Under the pieces are notes generated by a model that did not search any database, was not told where the DNA came from, and saw nothing but the letters and a program-made list of their open reading frames with translations. This document shows, one piece after another, positions 1 through 9,252 of a stretch of 20,625 nucleotides of DNA. The stretch is from an uncultured Pirellulaceae bacterium. Its GTDB lineage: Bacteria > Planctomycetota > Planctomycetia > Pirellulales > Pirellulaceae. The stretch is from the NCBI GenBank assembly GCA_947258905.1, contig CAMYKF010000520.1, positions 1 through 20,625 of the forward strand. The letters run 5' to 3'. A program made the position numbers and the translations under genes. Position 1 is the stretch's first letter; every line of letters starts with the position of its first letter.

Positions 1-759
1 TGGTGGTTGGGGTGCCGGCTGCGTCGTCGGTTGTCGTGGCGGATATTCCCACTGGCCGGTCGTGCCGTTGTACACCGGCTGGGGTGGTTGCCACTGGCTG
101 CCCGGTGCGGGCTGTAGTTGCCCGACTCGCTCGGTGGGTCCGTCGTTCCGGGTCATGTCTGGATTGCCCCACGTGCCCGGATTGCCGGTAGGAAAAAACC
201 CGCCGGGCTGTCCCTGGTTCGGCCAGCCTGGATTCTCGTTTTGATGCTCTTCGACTTCCTTTTGAAAATTGTCGATGTAGGGATTGATGTGTTTGGCGAT
301 CTCTTCGGGCACGATACTGCCCACATGCGTCAGGCCGCGGGCAATGTAGTTGCCGGAACGGGAAGTGCAGATAGCGCGACATACCTGGTCGCCCAGCAAA
401 GAGCACGCAAACAACGTAATGATTGTGCAAACGATCGCGCCCTTGACCGCACCAAGCGCGGCGCCGGCTTGTCGGTCAAATGACTTGAGATGCATCTTCT
501 CAATGGAGCTGCGCACAAAACCGAAGCCGATCCAGATGACCAGCGAGGTTCCCATGAACAGGATGAACATGGCCAGGAAACGATTCCACGCCGGATCGCC
601 ACCGATCATGTTGGCCACTGGTTCGTTGAAGTTTCGGGCGACCAGATAACTGGCAATGATTGCCGTCAGTGAAGCGACCTGCCAGGCAAAGCCTTTCCAC
701 AGTCCAAACAGGATGGCACCGCCCATCACGGCAATCATCACGAAATCATACGGTTGCAT
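1..759 (-). CDS. CvpA-family inner-membrane protein, 3' end outside window
   Basis: The frame is open for 253 codons from ATG at 759 to the left edge, with no stop inside the window. The first ~130 residues have the CvpA/colicin V production family layout: an N-terminal MQPYDFVMIAVMGGAILFG start, then a G-x-W-K-G-F turn (around residues 20-25) and hydrophobic segments at about 8-20, 28-42, 60-80 and 100-122. After that comes a soluble stretch and a long tail rich in Pro, Gln, Gly and Trp, which is not part of the usual ~160-190-aa family core. Family members are membrane proteins linked to envelope integrity, but their biochemistry is not settled. The start is supported by a GGAG at 769-772, nine bases upstream. 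The gene diverges from the hydrolase gene at 1053. Family call is fairly secure; the role of the tail is unknown. Confidence 0.82.
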   Translation of the reverse strand, partial: MQPYDFVMIAVMGGAILFGLWKGFAWQVASLTAIIASYLVARNFNEPVANMIGGDPAWNRFLAMFILFMGTSLVIWIGFGFVRSSIEKMHLKSFDRQAGAALGAVKGAIVCTIITLFACSLLGDQVCRAICTSRSGNYIARGLTHVGSIVPEEIAKHINPYIDNFQKEVEEHQNENPGWPNQGQPGGFFPTGNPGTWGNPDMTRNDGPTERVGQLQPAPGSQWQPPQPVYNGTTGQWEYPPRQPTTQPAPQPP

Positions 760-765
760 GGTGAG

Positions 766-1050
766 TTACTCCGAATCACGGGAAGCGACCACGGCGGCGG
801 AGGCCGGGTCTGAATGAGCGTGGGGAGTATAGGGATCGCCCCGCGCAGTGCACAGGTCAGCTTGCGGCGGAGCATCGCTAGCAAACACGCGTGTATGTCC
901 GGTGTCATTCGCGGAATCCGTAGCTGGCCCGGCGGATTGGCGTGGATGCACCGACACGCTTCCACTACTGTTCTCGCCTGGACTTTCGGGCTGATCCGCG
1001 CCGTACTGGCAAATCGCTTCCCGGCCCGGTTCTTCGTAGCGGCAGAAAGA
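766..1050 (-). pseudogene. Possible degenerate zinc-ribbon ORF upstream of the CvpA gene
   Basis: The minus strand is open from 1062 to a TAA at 768-766. Its last codons contain the GGAG that serves the CvpA gene, which starts only 6 nt further on, an arrangement typical of translational coupling. Near its beginning it reads F-C-R-Y-E-E-P-G-R-E-A-I-C-Q-Y-G-A-D-Q-P. That resembles the start of small zinc-ribbon proteins (C-x-x-C-G ... C-x-x-C-G) with the second Cys of each pair missing. The rest is Pro/Ser/Asp-rich. No in-frame ATG exists. An ATG at 1054 is one base out of frame, and the only in-frame starts are GTGs at 957 and 951 (63 aa from 957). It could be a short real gene, a decayed one, or chance. 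Confidence 0.3.
769..772 (-). promoter_or_regulatory. Ribosome binding site of the CvpA-family gene
   Basis: GGAG on the minus strand, nine bases before ATG 759. It lies inside the last two codons of the possible upstream ORF that stops at 766, so the two would be translationally coupled if that ORF is translated. Confidence 0.55.
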
Positions 1051-1052
1051 CC

Positions 1053-1796
1053 ATGGCTGACTTCAAAACGCACATCTCGACCAGCACCATGCTGGGAATC
1101 GGCTACGGAATCGGTGCCTACTTTCTGTGGGATGTGCCAGCGCAACACTGCATCGTTGCTGCTGGCCTGTGCAGTGTTGCGGGCATGTTGCCGGATCTGG
1201 ACAGTAACTCGGGAGTTCCCGTTCGTGAGACGTTGTGTTTTATTTCGGTGCTGATTCCCGCCTTGATGATTCCCCGGTTCCGAGCTTTGGGGATGACACC
1301 CGAGTCGATGGTGTTAGCCTCGTTTGTCATCTATGTCGCAATGCGCTTCGGCGTAGGTGCCATTTTCAAAAAGTACACCAAGCACCGGGGTATGTGGCAC
1401 AGTATTCCGGCAGCCGCCATCGCTGGCCTGGTGACTTTTATCGTTTCCCTTTCACCCGAGATGGGGATTCGTTTGTTCAAATCCTGGGCTGTGGTAATGG
1501 GATTTCTCTGTCATTTGGTGCTTGATGAGATTTGGTCGGTTGACCTTTATGGAAAAAAGATTCGACTGAAGAAGAGCTTTGGCACGGCGCTGAAGTTTTT
1601 CAGCAAAAGTGCCTGGGGAAATTTTTCGACCTATACCAAGCTGGCAATTCTAATCCTGATTGTCATTAGTGATCCGCACGTCATGACGTTTTTCAATGCC
1701 CAGCCATTGAATCTGGAGATCACCGAAGGCGCGACCGAATGGGTTGGTGATCTGATTCCCATTGTGCCTGAAGACCCTGACGTTCAGATGCGTTAG
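1053..1796 (+). CDS. YdjM-type membrane-bound metal-dependent hydrolase
   Basis: The protein has 247 aa. The start is ATG 1053, preceded by AGAAAGA. It matches the YdjM/DUF457 family of inner-membrane putative metal-dependent hydrolases. The visible family residues are an early D-L-D (D48, D50) after a small hydrophobic segment, an H-R-G-M-W-H box (H111, H116) and a later H-L-V-L-D-E box (H154, D158). These are spaced between about four hydrophobic helices, at roughly 28-45, 64-100, 118-140 and 192-206. The conserved His/Asp set is expected to bind metal at the membrane face; the substrate is unknown for the family. Length is normal, and the acidic C-terminus follows the last helix. It stands alone, diverging from the CvpA-family gene. 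Confidence 0.8.
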   Translation: MADFKTHISTSTMLGIGYGIGAYFLWDVPAQHCIVAAGLCSVAGMLPDLDSNSGVPVRETLCFISVLIPALMIPRFRALGMTPESMVLASFVIYVAMRFGVGAIFKKYTKHRGMWHSIPAAAIAGLVTFIVSLSPEMGIRLFKSWAVVMGFLCHLVLDEIWSVDLYGKKIRLKKSFGTALKFFSKSAWGNFSTYTKLAILILIVISDPHVMTFFNAQPLNLEITEGATEWVGDLIPIVPEDPDVQMR

Positions 1797-1912
1797 GCTT
1801 CGTTGGAAGGCGCTGGAGTACGGGCTAAAGCCTGCGTTTGCAAATTACAAATTGGCAGTCTTGAAACGGTGCGTTTCATTTCAGCTGTCCTGGTCCTTTT
1901 CCGCGCTCAGTA

Positions 1913-1936
1913 GGCGTGCGAGGCCCTTCGCATGCC
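1913..1936. repeat. Imperfect palindrome, REP-like
   Basis: GGCGTGCGA (1913-1921) faces TCGCATGCC (1928-1936): nine positions with one mismatch around a 6-nt loop. It lies 20 nt before a second, perfect palindrome, so the pair may form tandem stem-loops downstream of the hydrolase gene. Confidence 0.5.
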
Positions 1937-1955
1937 ACAACCCAGCACGCACCAT

Positions 1956-1978
1956 GCCGAGCGAGGGCCTCGCTCGGC
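1956..1978. repeat. Perfect 10-bp palindrome, REP-like
   Basis: GCCGAGCGAG, a 3-nt GGC loop and CTCGCTCGGC form a perfect GC-rich stem. No T-run follows, so a simple intrinsic terminator is unlikely. Its shape suits an interspersed extragenic palindrome of the kind often scattered in large planctomycete genomes (inference); only one copy is in this window. Confidence 0.6.
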
Positions 1979-2121
1979 TACGCCGGCTTGAGTCGTGCAG
2001 CAGGTCGAAAAAGGAATGTCGAAAGCTCAAGTGATCGAGGGAGCTTTACTGACTCCTTGCGCCTCACTCACCTGTCACCTCTCAACCCCTAACATGCCCC
2101 GCGGCTCCCCCGTCAGTCACT

Positions 2122-2158
2122 CGATTACGACGACGACTACGATTACGACGAGGATTAG
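2122..2158. repeat. Degenerate trinucleotide tract (ATTACG/ACG/ACT)
   Basis: About 37 bases built from the units ATT-ACG, ACG and ACT. The tract ends 7 nt before the cupin stop codon. A related GAY-type tract lies in the next convergent junction at 8161-8187. Confidence 0.6.
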
Positions 2159-2165
2159 ATAGCGC

Positions 2166-2654
2166 CTACTCTCCTGCCACCGCCGCCTTGGAGAAGAACA
2201 CCAGCAGTGTGAGATCTTCGGTGATGTCGTGGAAGTAATGCGGCTTGTGGGCGGGCACGAACAGCAGCGTGCCGGGCTGGCAATCAAATTCCTGACCATC
2301 CATGTGAAATTTGCTGCGACCACTTTGCACGTAATAGACTTCGTCTTCACTGTGTGGCGACTGGCCATCGTGGCTGCCGGCAGCCAGGTGATAAATTCCG
2401 CAGCGTAGCGTATCGACACTCAAAAACTGCAGCCAGGCCGGGTTGTCGCTGTCGGCCCGTTGTTGGTTCAACGCATCGATTTCCCAGGCGAATTCCTGTT
2501 CCACATCTTGCCGGTTGTTCATGGCTTTGCCAGTTGTTGCTGAATCAGAGGGCGGGACGTGGCCGTTACTGCAAATCAGAATCACGGCGGCCAGAACCAT
2601 CGTAGCAAATCCGGTTTGAGTCGTAGCGGGCAGCGTTTTGTGGACTGGTTTCAT
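2166..2654 (-). CDS. Small exported or membrane-anchored cupin-domain protein
   Basis: The protein has 162 aa. Residues 1-44 hold a hydrophobic stretch (about 15-29) compatible with a signal or anchor; the C28 context (L-I-C) is not a good lipobox. Residues ~85-155 form a single cupin: motif 1 is P-H-S-E-D-E-V-Y-Y-V-x-S-G (H101, E105, G112) and motif 2 is P-G-x-L-L-F-V-P-A-x-K-P-H (H139). These residues normally hold a metal ion; the substrate cannot be read from sequence. The chosen start at 2654 has GGAG eight bases upstream. An internal ATG at 2522 would give a 118-aa cytoplasmic cupin, also a normal family length. The gene begins 29 nt after the kinase stop, so the two are probably co-transcribed. 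Confidence 0.75.
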   Translation of the reverse strand: MKPVHKTLPATTQTGFATMVLAAVILICSNGHVPPSDSATTGKAMNNRQDVEQEFAWEIDALNQQRADSDNPAWLQFLSVDTLRCGIYHLAAGSHDGQSPHSEDEVYYVQSGRSKFHMDGQEFDCQPGTLLFVPAHKPHYFHDITEDLTLLVFFSKAAVAGE

Positions 2655-2683
2655 GATTTGTGCTCCGCGTATTTTTTCCGGGA

Positions 2684-5236
<2,553 letters not shown>

Positions 5237-5285
5237 GCAGGATTCCCCCGCACACATTCTACACCGCCGTGCTCGGTGCTAACAA

Positions 5286-5735
5286 TCAAAACTGCTTGTC
5301 GCTGTCCAGCAAAATGGTGACGGGGCCGTCGTTGACCAGTTCGACTTGCATGTCGGCCTGAAAAATTCCTGTGGCGACGGTGATCCCGAGACTGCGCAGG
5401 TGTTCGACGAACTGTTCGTACAGCTGTTGTCCCAGGTCGGGATCGGCGGCCCTGATAAAGCTGGGCCGGCGGCCCTTGCGGGCGTCGCCGTACAGCGTGA
5501 ACTGGCTGATCGCCAGGACCTCGCCGCTGACTTCCACCAACGAACAGTTCATCTTGTCGTCGGCATCGGGAAAGATCCTCAGCCCGCAGACTTTTTCCGC
5601 CAGATAGCGGGCGTCGCGCTCCGTATCGCCCTGCCCTACCCCGACCAGCACGACCAGTCCGCGGTCGATTTGACCGGTAACCCTTCCGTCGACTGTGACC
5701 GAGGCCCGGGATACTCGTTGCACGCAAGCTCGCAT
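5286..5735 (-). CDS. dtd: D-aminoacyl-tRNA deacylase
   Basis: The protein has 149 aa, the family length. It begins M-R-A-C-V-Q-R-V-S-R-A-S-V, carries the S-Q-F-T-L-Y-G-D motif at about residues 78-85 and the G-P-V-T motif near the end, both active-site signatures of DTD. The enzyme hydrolyses D-amino acids (and glycine mischarged on tRNA-Ala) from tRNA in the cytoplasm. ATG 5735 fits family alignments. The frame is open further upstream to GTG 5822, which would add a Lys/Asp repeat made by a hexanucleotide tract; this extension is unlike known DTDs. The gene is first in a run that continues with the kinase and the cupin, probably by transcriptional read-through. Confidence 0.95.
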   Translation of the reverse strand: MRACVQRVSRASVTVDGRVTGQIDRGLVVLVGVGQGDTERDARYLAEKVCGLRIFPDADDKMNCSLVEVSGEVLAISQFTLYGDARKGRRPSFIRAADPDLGQQLYEQFVEHLRSLGITVATGIFQADMQVELVNDGPVTILLDSDKQF

Positions 5736-5792
5736 GCCCAGACTATACCGCACTGGCCCAACCCATGCGACTCGGAAACTTCGGTGTCGAAC

Positions 5793-5820
5793 ATCCTTGT
5801 CTTTGTCCTTATCCTTGTCC
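5793..5820. repeat. Imperfect hexanucleotide repeat, RTCYTT
   Basis: Units ATCCTT, GTCTTT, GTCCTT, ATCCTT and GTCC follow one another. On the minus strand the tract is in frame with dtd and reads alternating Lys and Asp, but it lies upstream of the accepted dtd start. Confidence 0.7.
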
Positions 5821-5826
5821 ACTCAT

Positions 5827-5907
5827 TCATGCGAGTTGGTTGGGAACAGACAAGAGTGTGGCGGCCAGTCCCGACATGAGCAGGCAAATTCCCGATTGAA
5901 GTTTCAT
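5827..5907 (-). CDS. 26-aa ORF resembling an isolated signal peptide
   Basis: From ATG 5907 the frame reads a short basic start (M-K-L-Q), a hydrophobic core (I-C-L-L-M-S-G-L-A-A-T-L-L-S-V) and then P-N-Q-L-A followed by TGA. A GGGGA lies about eight bases upstream, a good ribosome site. The product has the n-, h- and c-regions of a signal peptide and nothing after it. It may be a small exported peptide, or the 5' stub of a lost secreted-protein gene; the low-complexity tract begins 7 nt after its stop. It lies upstream of dtd on the same strand. Confidence 0.4.
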   Translation of the reverse strand: MKLQSGICLLMSGLAATLLSVPNQLA

Positions 5908-6063
5908 CGCAGAGTCCCCAAATGAATTAACATGGTTTAGTTGGATCGCGGTAAGAAGCAAGGGAGCCAAAACGGGCTGGTGCGCGCGCAATAGATGACC
6001 CGGTCGCGCGCAGCCACTCGCCTGATCCCTTTTCCCCAAAAATTCAGTCCCTACAATTCGGCC
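5908..6063. other. Intergenic region between divergent dtd side and pdxA
   Basis: These 156 bases hold no recognisable gene. Together with 5736-5826 they form the divergent control region for the dtd-kinase-cupin run and pdxA. The frame of pdxA stays open back to an ATG at 5995, but the extension lacks family similarity. Confidence 0.5.
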
Positions 6064-7152
6064 ATGACCGCTGAGAACGAAACTGCTGAACGCCCGGGAA
6101 CACTCATCGCCATCACCATGGGTGACCCGGCGGGCATTGGCCCGGAGATTATCGTCAAGGCCTGGCCGCGAATCGCCGGGATCGGCGATTGCCGTTACGT
6201 GGTCGTTGGCTGTGCCGGCTGTCTGCGGCGCGCGGTCGAGGCAACCGGGCTTAACCTGCCAGTCCAGCCGCTGGAATCGCTCAAGCAAGCCCGGGCGGGC
6301 GACTCATCCGGTATTCCGTGCTGGTCGATCGGGCCGGAGCAGGCTGCCGAGATTGTGCCCGGCGAGATCAATGCGGTGGCTGGCCACGCTGCGTTTGAGT
6401 ATCTGGCGGCTGCCATTGATGCCGCACGCGGAAGTGATGTCGATGCGATTGTCACGTGTCCAATCAACAAGGCAGCCATGCGAATGGCCGGTCATGACTA
6501 TCCCGGGCACACCGAAATCCTTGCCGAGCGATGTGGCGTCAGCGACTTTGCCATGATGTTGTACATTCCGCCGGGTCAGGATGTGGGCGGCGACATTGGA
6601 CTGGGAGTTGTGCATACGACGTTGCACCAGTCCCTGCGTAGCGCCTTGGAGGAACTATCCGCGGCCGATATCCTGTCCACGATTGGCCTGGCACATGAGT
6701 TCGCCGCGGGCTCACTCAGGCAGCGCGGCATTGATCGCCCGCCCCGTATTGCGGTGGCGGCCTTGAATCCTCACGCGGGCGAAGGTGGATTGTTCGGTGA
6801 CGAGGAAGCGAAAGTGATCAGTCCCGCCGTTGAAAAGGCCAACAGTCTCGGCATGGTCTGCCAGGGCCCCCTGCCCTGCGACACGCTCATGAGTCGTGCG
6901 GTGGCCGGCGAATTCGACATGGTCGTGGCCATGTATCACGATCAGGGTCATATTGCGCTCAAGCTGCTGGGTATGCACAAGGCCGTTAACGTGACGCTCG
7001 GACTGCCCATCATTCGCACCAGTGTCGCTCACGGCACGGCTTTCGAAATCGCCGGAACGGGCACCGCGGATTGCAGCAGTCTGTTGCAGGCGATCGAGGT
7101 GGCCCAGGGACTCGTTCGTCAAACCATTATCGCGGCAGCGCCCAGATCGTGA
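6064..7152 (+). CDS. pdxA: 4-hydroxythreonine-4-phosphate dehydrogenase
   Basis: The protein has 362 aa. It carries G-D-P-A-G-I-G-P-E (20-28), G-H-T-E (148-151), the metal-ligand His region T-T-L-H (H188), N-P-H-A-G-E-G-G (H237) and Y-H-D-Q-G (H292), then a conserved C-terminal G-L-P-x-I-R-T-S-x-x-H-G-T-A-F block. These are the PdxA signatures. The enzyme oxidises 4-phosphohydroxy-L-threonine with NAD to an intermediate that enters pyridoxal 5'-phosphate synthesis with PdxJ, in the cytoplasm. Length is slightly above the usual ~330 because of an insertion before the first metal ligand and a 14-residue N-terminal lead. ATG 6064 has only a weak ribosome site; ATG 6118 is too far inside the first strand. 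No other pdx gene is nearby. PdxA2-like relatives used in sugar-acid catabolism are a less likely alternative. Confidence 0.93.
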   Translation: MTAENETAERPGTLIAITMGDPAGIGPEIIVKAWPRIAGIGDCRYVVVGCAGCLRRAVEATGLNLPVQPLESLKQARAGDSSGIPCWSIGPEQAAEIVPGEINAVAGHAAFEYLAAAIDAARGSDVDAIVTCPINKAAMRMAGHDYPGHTEILAERCGVSDFAMMLYIPPGQDVGGDIGLGVVHTTLHQSLRSALEELSAADILSTIGLAHEFAAGSLRQRGIDRPPRIAVAALNPHAGEGGLFGDEEAKVISPAVEKANSLGMVCQGPLPCDTLMSRAVAGEFDMVVAMYHDQGHIALKLLGMHKAVNVTLGLPIIRTSVAHGTAFEIAGTGTADCSSLLQAIEVAQGLVRQTIIAAAPRS

Positions 7153-7291
7153 CGCACAGCGAAACCGCTTTCGTCCGTGGTTTTTGGCGTCGAAACGGTA
7201 CCACAATTCAGGTGCCCGACGGGCCGTACTTGTAATACCTAGCGCTTTTTCGATAATGCGGCGTTCAAATTTCAGACTCAAGGAAACCAAT

Positions 7292-7921
7292 ATGCCAAGT
7301 CGAATCGTCGCAGCTGCCCTTGTCATTTCTGTTCTTTTCATCGCCGGTCCGGGATGCAGTGGCACGGCCACACGCAGCGCGACCCCCGAGGACGCTTATG
7401 ACAACTTGAAGAACGCCGCGCAGGACAATGACTGGAAGACGTTTGCCGGATTGCTGACCCCCGAATCCCAAAACCAGATGGCAGGTTCCATGATCATGGT
7501 GGCGGCCACGATGAAGATGATGGATTCGATGCCCGAACAGGAAGGAATGCCGCCGGAAGTCCTGAAGATGAAAGAAGCAGCCGGTGAAGCGGCTGACATT
7601 CTGAATCGTTATGGCGTCAATGAGGATGCCTTTTCGGGCGTACAGCCAATGTCGCCACCGAATGACCCCGGACTGGCCAAGGCCGGCGAGTCGATTAGCG
7701 ACAAGGCCGGATTCGTCGGCGAGATGATGGCGTTGATGTTCCGGATCGCGCCCGAGGGAAAGGGCCCCGCCAATCAGAACTGGGCCGATTCATCCGTTTC
7801 GGAAATCTCGATTGACGGAGACTCGGCAGCGGGTACCGTGACCATGGATGGCCAGGACAATCCCATCACGTTCCGCAAGATTGACGGCGCGTGGTTTGTG
7901 GAAATTCCGACGGGCGGTTAG
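7292..7921 (+). CDS. Putative lipoprotein of unknown function, DUF4878/NTF2-like
   Basis: The protein has 209 aa. An n-region M-P-S-R and a hydrophobic core end in A-G-P-G-C (C22). This is a plausible but non-standard lipobox, since Leu at -3 is replaced by Gly. The mature part starts with A-T-P-E-D-A-Y-D-N-L-K-N-A-A and ends with F-R-K-I-D-G-A-W-F-V-E-I. That combination is seen in small exported proteins of the DUF4878/NTF2-like type (weak similarity by eye). A Met-rich, amphipathic stretch lies at ~65-85. AAGGAAACC before ATG 7292 is a good ribosome site. It follows pdxA by 139 nt on the same strand, but a shared function is not suggested. Confidence 0.72.
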   Translation: MPSRIVAAALVISVLFIAGPGCSGTATRSATPEDAYDNLKNAAQDNDWKTFAGLLTPESQNQMAGSMIMVAATMKMMDSMPEQEGMPPEVLKMKEAAGEAADILNRYGVNEDAFSGVQPMSPPNDPGLAKAGESISDKAGFVGEMMALMFRIAPEGKGPANQNWADSSVSEISIDGDSAAGTVTMDGQDNPITFRKIDGAWFVEIPTGG

Positions 7922-8244
7922 TCACCGGCGCGCAAGGGGCACATTTTACTCGGGCTTCGGCCGTGAGTTCAGCCGAACGGGAGAGGTCGCGGCTCGACCG
8001 GGCTCGATGAACTCCGCGTCGCCAATGTGCTTGGCCAAAAGGCGTAGCCAATGTGAGAAGCCAATGTGCGAAGCCAATGCGTGTAGCCAATGGTCAGGGC
8101 CTGTATGGATAAGCATCAGCGCCAAGATGCGGCGTCGCTTGCGGCACCCGGTCGTGTCCCTCGATTCCGATGACGATCAGGATGAAGAGTTGCCGCGGGA
8201 CGGCTCGTCACTGCACCTGTTACCCACCGCCTGCGACCTGCGAC
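7922..8244. other. Convergent intergenic region with a 13-bp tandem repeat
   Basis: There is no credible gene in these 323 bases. They contain a six-unit 13-bp tandem repeat (8021-8098), a GAY-type trinucleotide tract (8161-8187) and a CCT-rich run with CACCTGTTACCCACC and twice TGCGACC (about 8213-8246). Confidence 0.7.
8021..8098. repeat. Six-copy 13-bp tandem repeat
   Basis: Units start at 8021, 8034, 8047, 8060, 8073 and 8086. The best copies are GCCAATGTGAGAA and GCCAATGTGCGAA; the second unit (GCCAAAAGGCGTA) and the last are degenerate. All units keep GCCAA, and the 13-nt period is exact throughout. The period is not a multiple of three and no ORF needs it, so it is not a coding repeat. 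Confidence 0.85.
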
Positions 8245-9252
8245 CTATCTGGTGAACTGCAAAATCCGTTTGCGATAAAACTCGGTGGATTCCCTGGGTG
8301 GTGCATCGATGTCGGGGATCTGGAACATTTCGTCGGTCAGGTGTTGTGCGTGCCGCAACTCGTACAGCTCCAGCACGGCAATTTCCTGTACGACCAGTTC
8401 GCCGTCCTGCATCGAAAACTGTTCGAATACGATTCGGTAGGGAAAGTAGGGGAACCGGTTGTCCTTGCCCAGGGTCAGGCGGATTTGATGCGGCAAATGT
8501 ACCGGCAGTTGTTGCCAGCGAACGAGTCCATCACGCACCGCACCGGCTTCGATTTGTCCTTCCAGCAATCGTTTCAGGGCAGACGCTTTCCACTGTCCCG
8601 TGCAGCAAATGGCCGGGATGGTATCCAGCTGGACCGATTCGACCGCCGTGAATTCGAAATGATTGGCCAGCTGTTCCATCAGTCCGGTCAGGCTGCCCAC
8701 CGACAGCCAGCTGGCCACGCGGCTGGATGATGCGACGGTTTGCTGCAGTGCATCGAGTTCGCGCAAATCGACGAAGTCGAGGTTTTTTTTTTCTCCGGCG
8801 ATCGTCAGGTTGTACAGCATTTGGCCATCGCAAAACTGATGCAGCTGGACGCCCGACTGGTGAAAGCCGAATTCAAATTCGATGCGGCTGAGCCGGGTGC
8901 CCTGCCCTTTCTGGTAGTACTTGCCGGGTCCGCTGATCTGCTCATCAAACAGATTGATTTTGAATCGCAATTTGGCTTGCAGCGGTGGTGAATTCGCCAG
9001 ACTGCGCGCGGCGGCTGCAATCAGGTGATTGTGGTTGGTCTCGGGATCATTCGCTGGCACACCGGTATTCCACGCCACGCGCGGATAGTAGCCCTCGCCC
9101 GACGGCGGCATGCCCGGAACCACCTGTTGCGTGGTGGAAGACTGGGTTGAGTTTGCGGCCCACAATTCTGTGATCGAGAGTCCGAACAAAGTTTGAGTGA
9201 CAGCAATCAGGGCTGCCAGCAAGCCGGTCACTACCAGAATTTCTCGTTTCAT
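8245..9252 (-). CDS. Exported LolA/LppX-like protein, planctomycete type
   Basis: The protein has 335 aa. Residues 1-30 form a signal or anchor (M-K-R-E then a hydrophobic core to about 25). From about 80 on it shows alternating beta-strand patterns: L-Q-A-K-L-R-F-K-I, G-P-G-K-Y-Y-Q-K-G-Q-G, R-I-E-F-E-F-G, then C-D-G-Q-M-L-Y and V-D-L-R-E-L. This order (a coating strand, G-x-G-x-Y, then x-x-D-G-x-x-L-W/Y, then D-L) is what LolA/LppX-fold lipid-binding carriers show, so a periplasmic lipid- or peptidoglycan-related role is plausible but inferred. ATG 9252 is chosen because the signal begins there; the frame is open to 9435 but the extension looks non-coding. There is no clear ribosome site. 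A run of ten A residues lies inside the gene (see findings). Confidence 0.68.
   Translation of the reverse strand: MKREILVVTGLLAALIAVTQTLFGLSITELWAANSTQSSTTQQVVPGMPPSGEGYYPRVAWNTGVPANDPETNHNHLIAAAARSLANSPPLQAKLRFKINLFDEQISGPGKYYQKGQGTRLSRIEFEFGFHQSGVQLHQFCDGQMLYNLTIAGEKKNLDFVDLRELDALQQTVASSSRVASWLSVGSLTGLMEQLANHFEFTAVESVQLDTIPAICCTGQWKASALKRLLEGQIEAGAVRDGLVRWQQLPVHLPHQIRLTLGKDNRFPYFPYRIVFEQFSMQDGELVVQEIAVLELYELRHAQHLTDEMFQIPDIDAPPRESTEFYRKRILQFTR
8783..8792 (-). repeat. A10 homopolymer inside the LolA-like gene
   Basis: Ten T on the plus strand, read on the coding strand as GAA AAA AAA AAC (E-K-K-N). It is the longest homopolymer I noticed in this otherwise mixed, high-GC sequence. Such runs are prone to slippage in replication, transcription and sequencing. 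Confidence 0.85.

Larger units (their letters stand above)
1797..2165. other. Intergenic region between convergent genes, with palindromes and low-complexity tracts
   Basis: There is no credible gene in these 369 bases. They hold, in order, a short hairpin around CGGGCTAAAGCCTG (1821-1834), two further palindromes (1913-1936 and 1956-1978), a CT-rich stretch with CACCTGTCACCTCTCAACC near 2069-2087, and a GAY/ACG trinucleotide tract (2122-2158) that ends just before the stop of the cupin gene. Confidence 0.7.

Noticed and set aside
814..1254. Plus-strand open frame overlapping the start of the hydrolase gene
   Set aside because: It overlaps the YdjM-type gene in another frame and has Arg/Ser/Cys-rich nonsense composition.
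8021..8098. CRISPR-like array
   Set aside because: Units are 13 nt and contiguous, with no spacers and no cas genes in the window.
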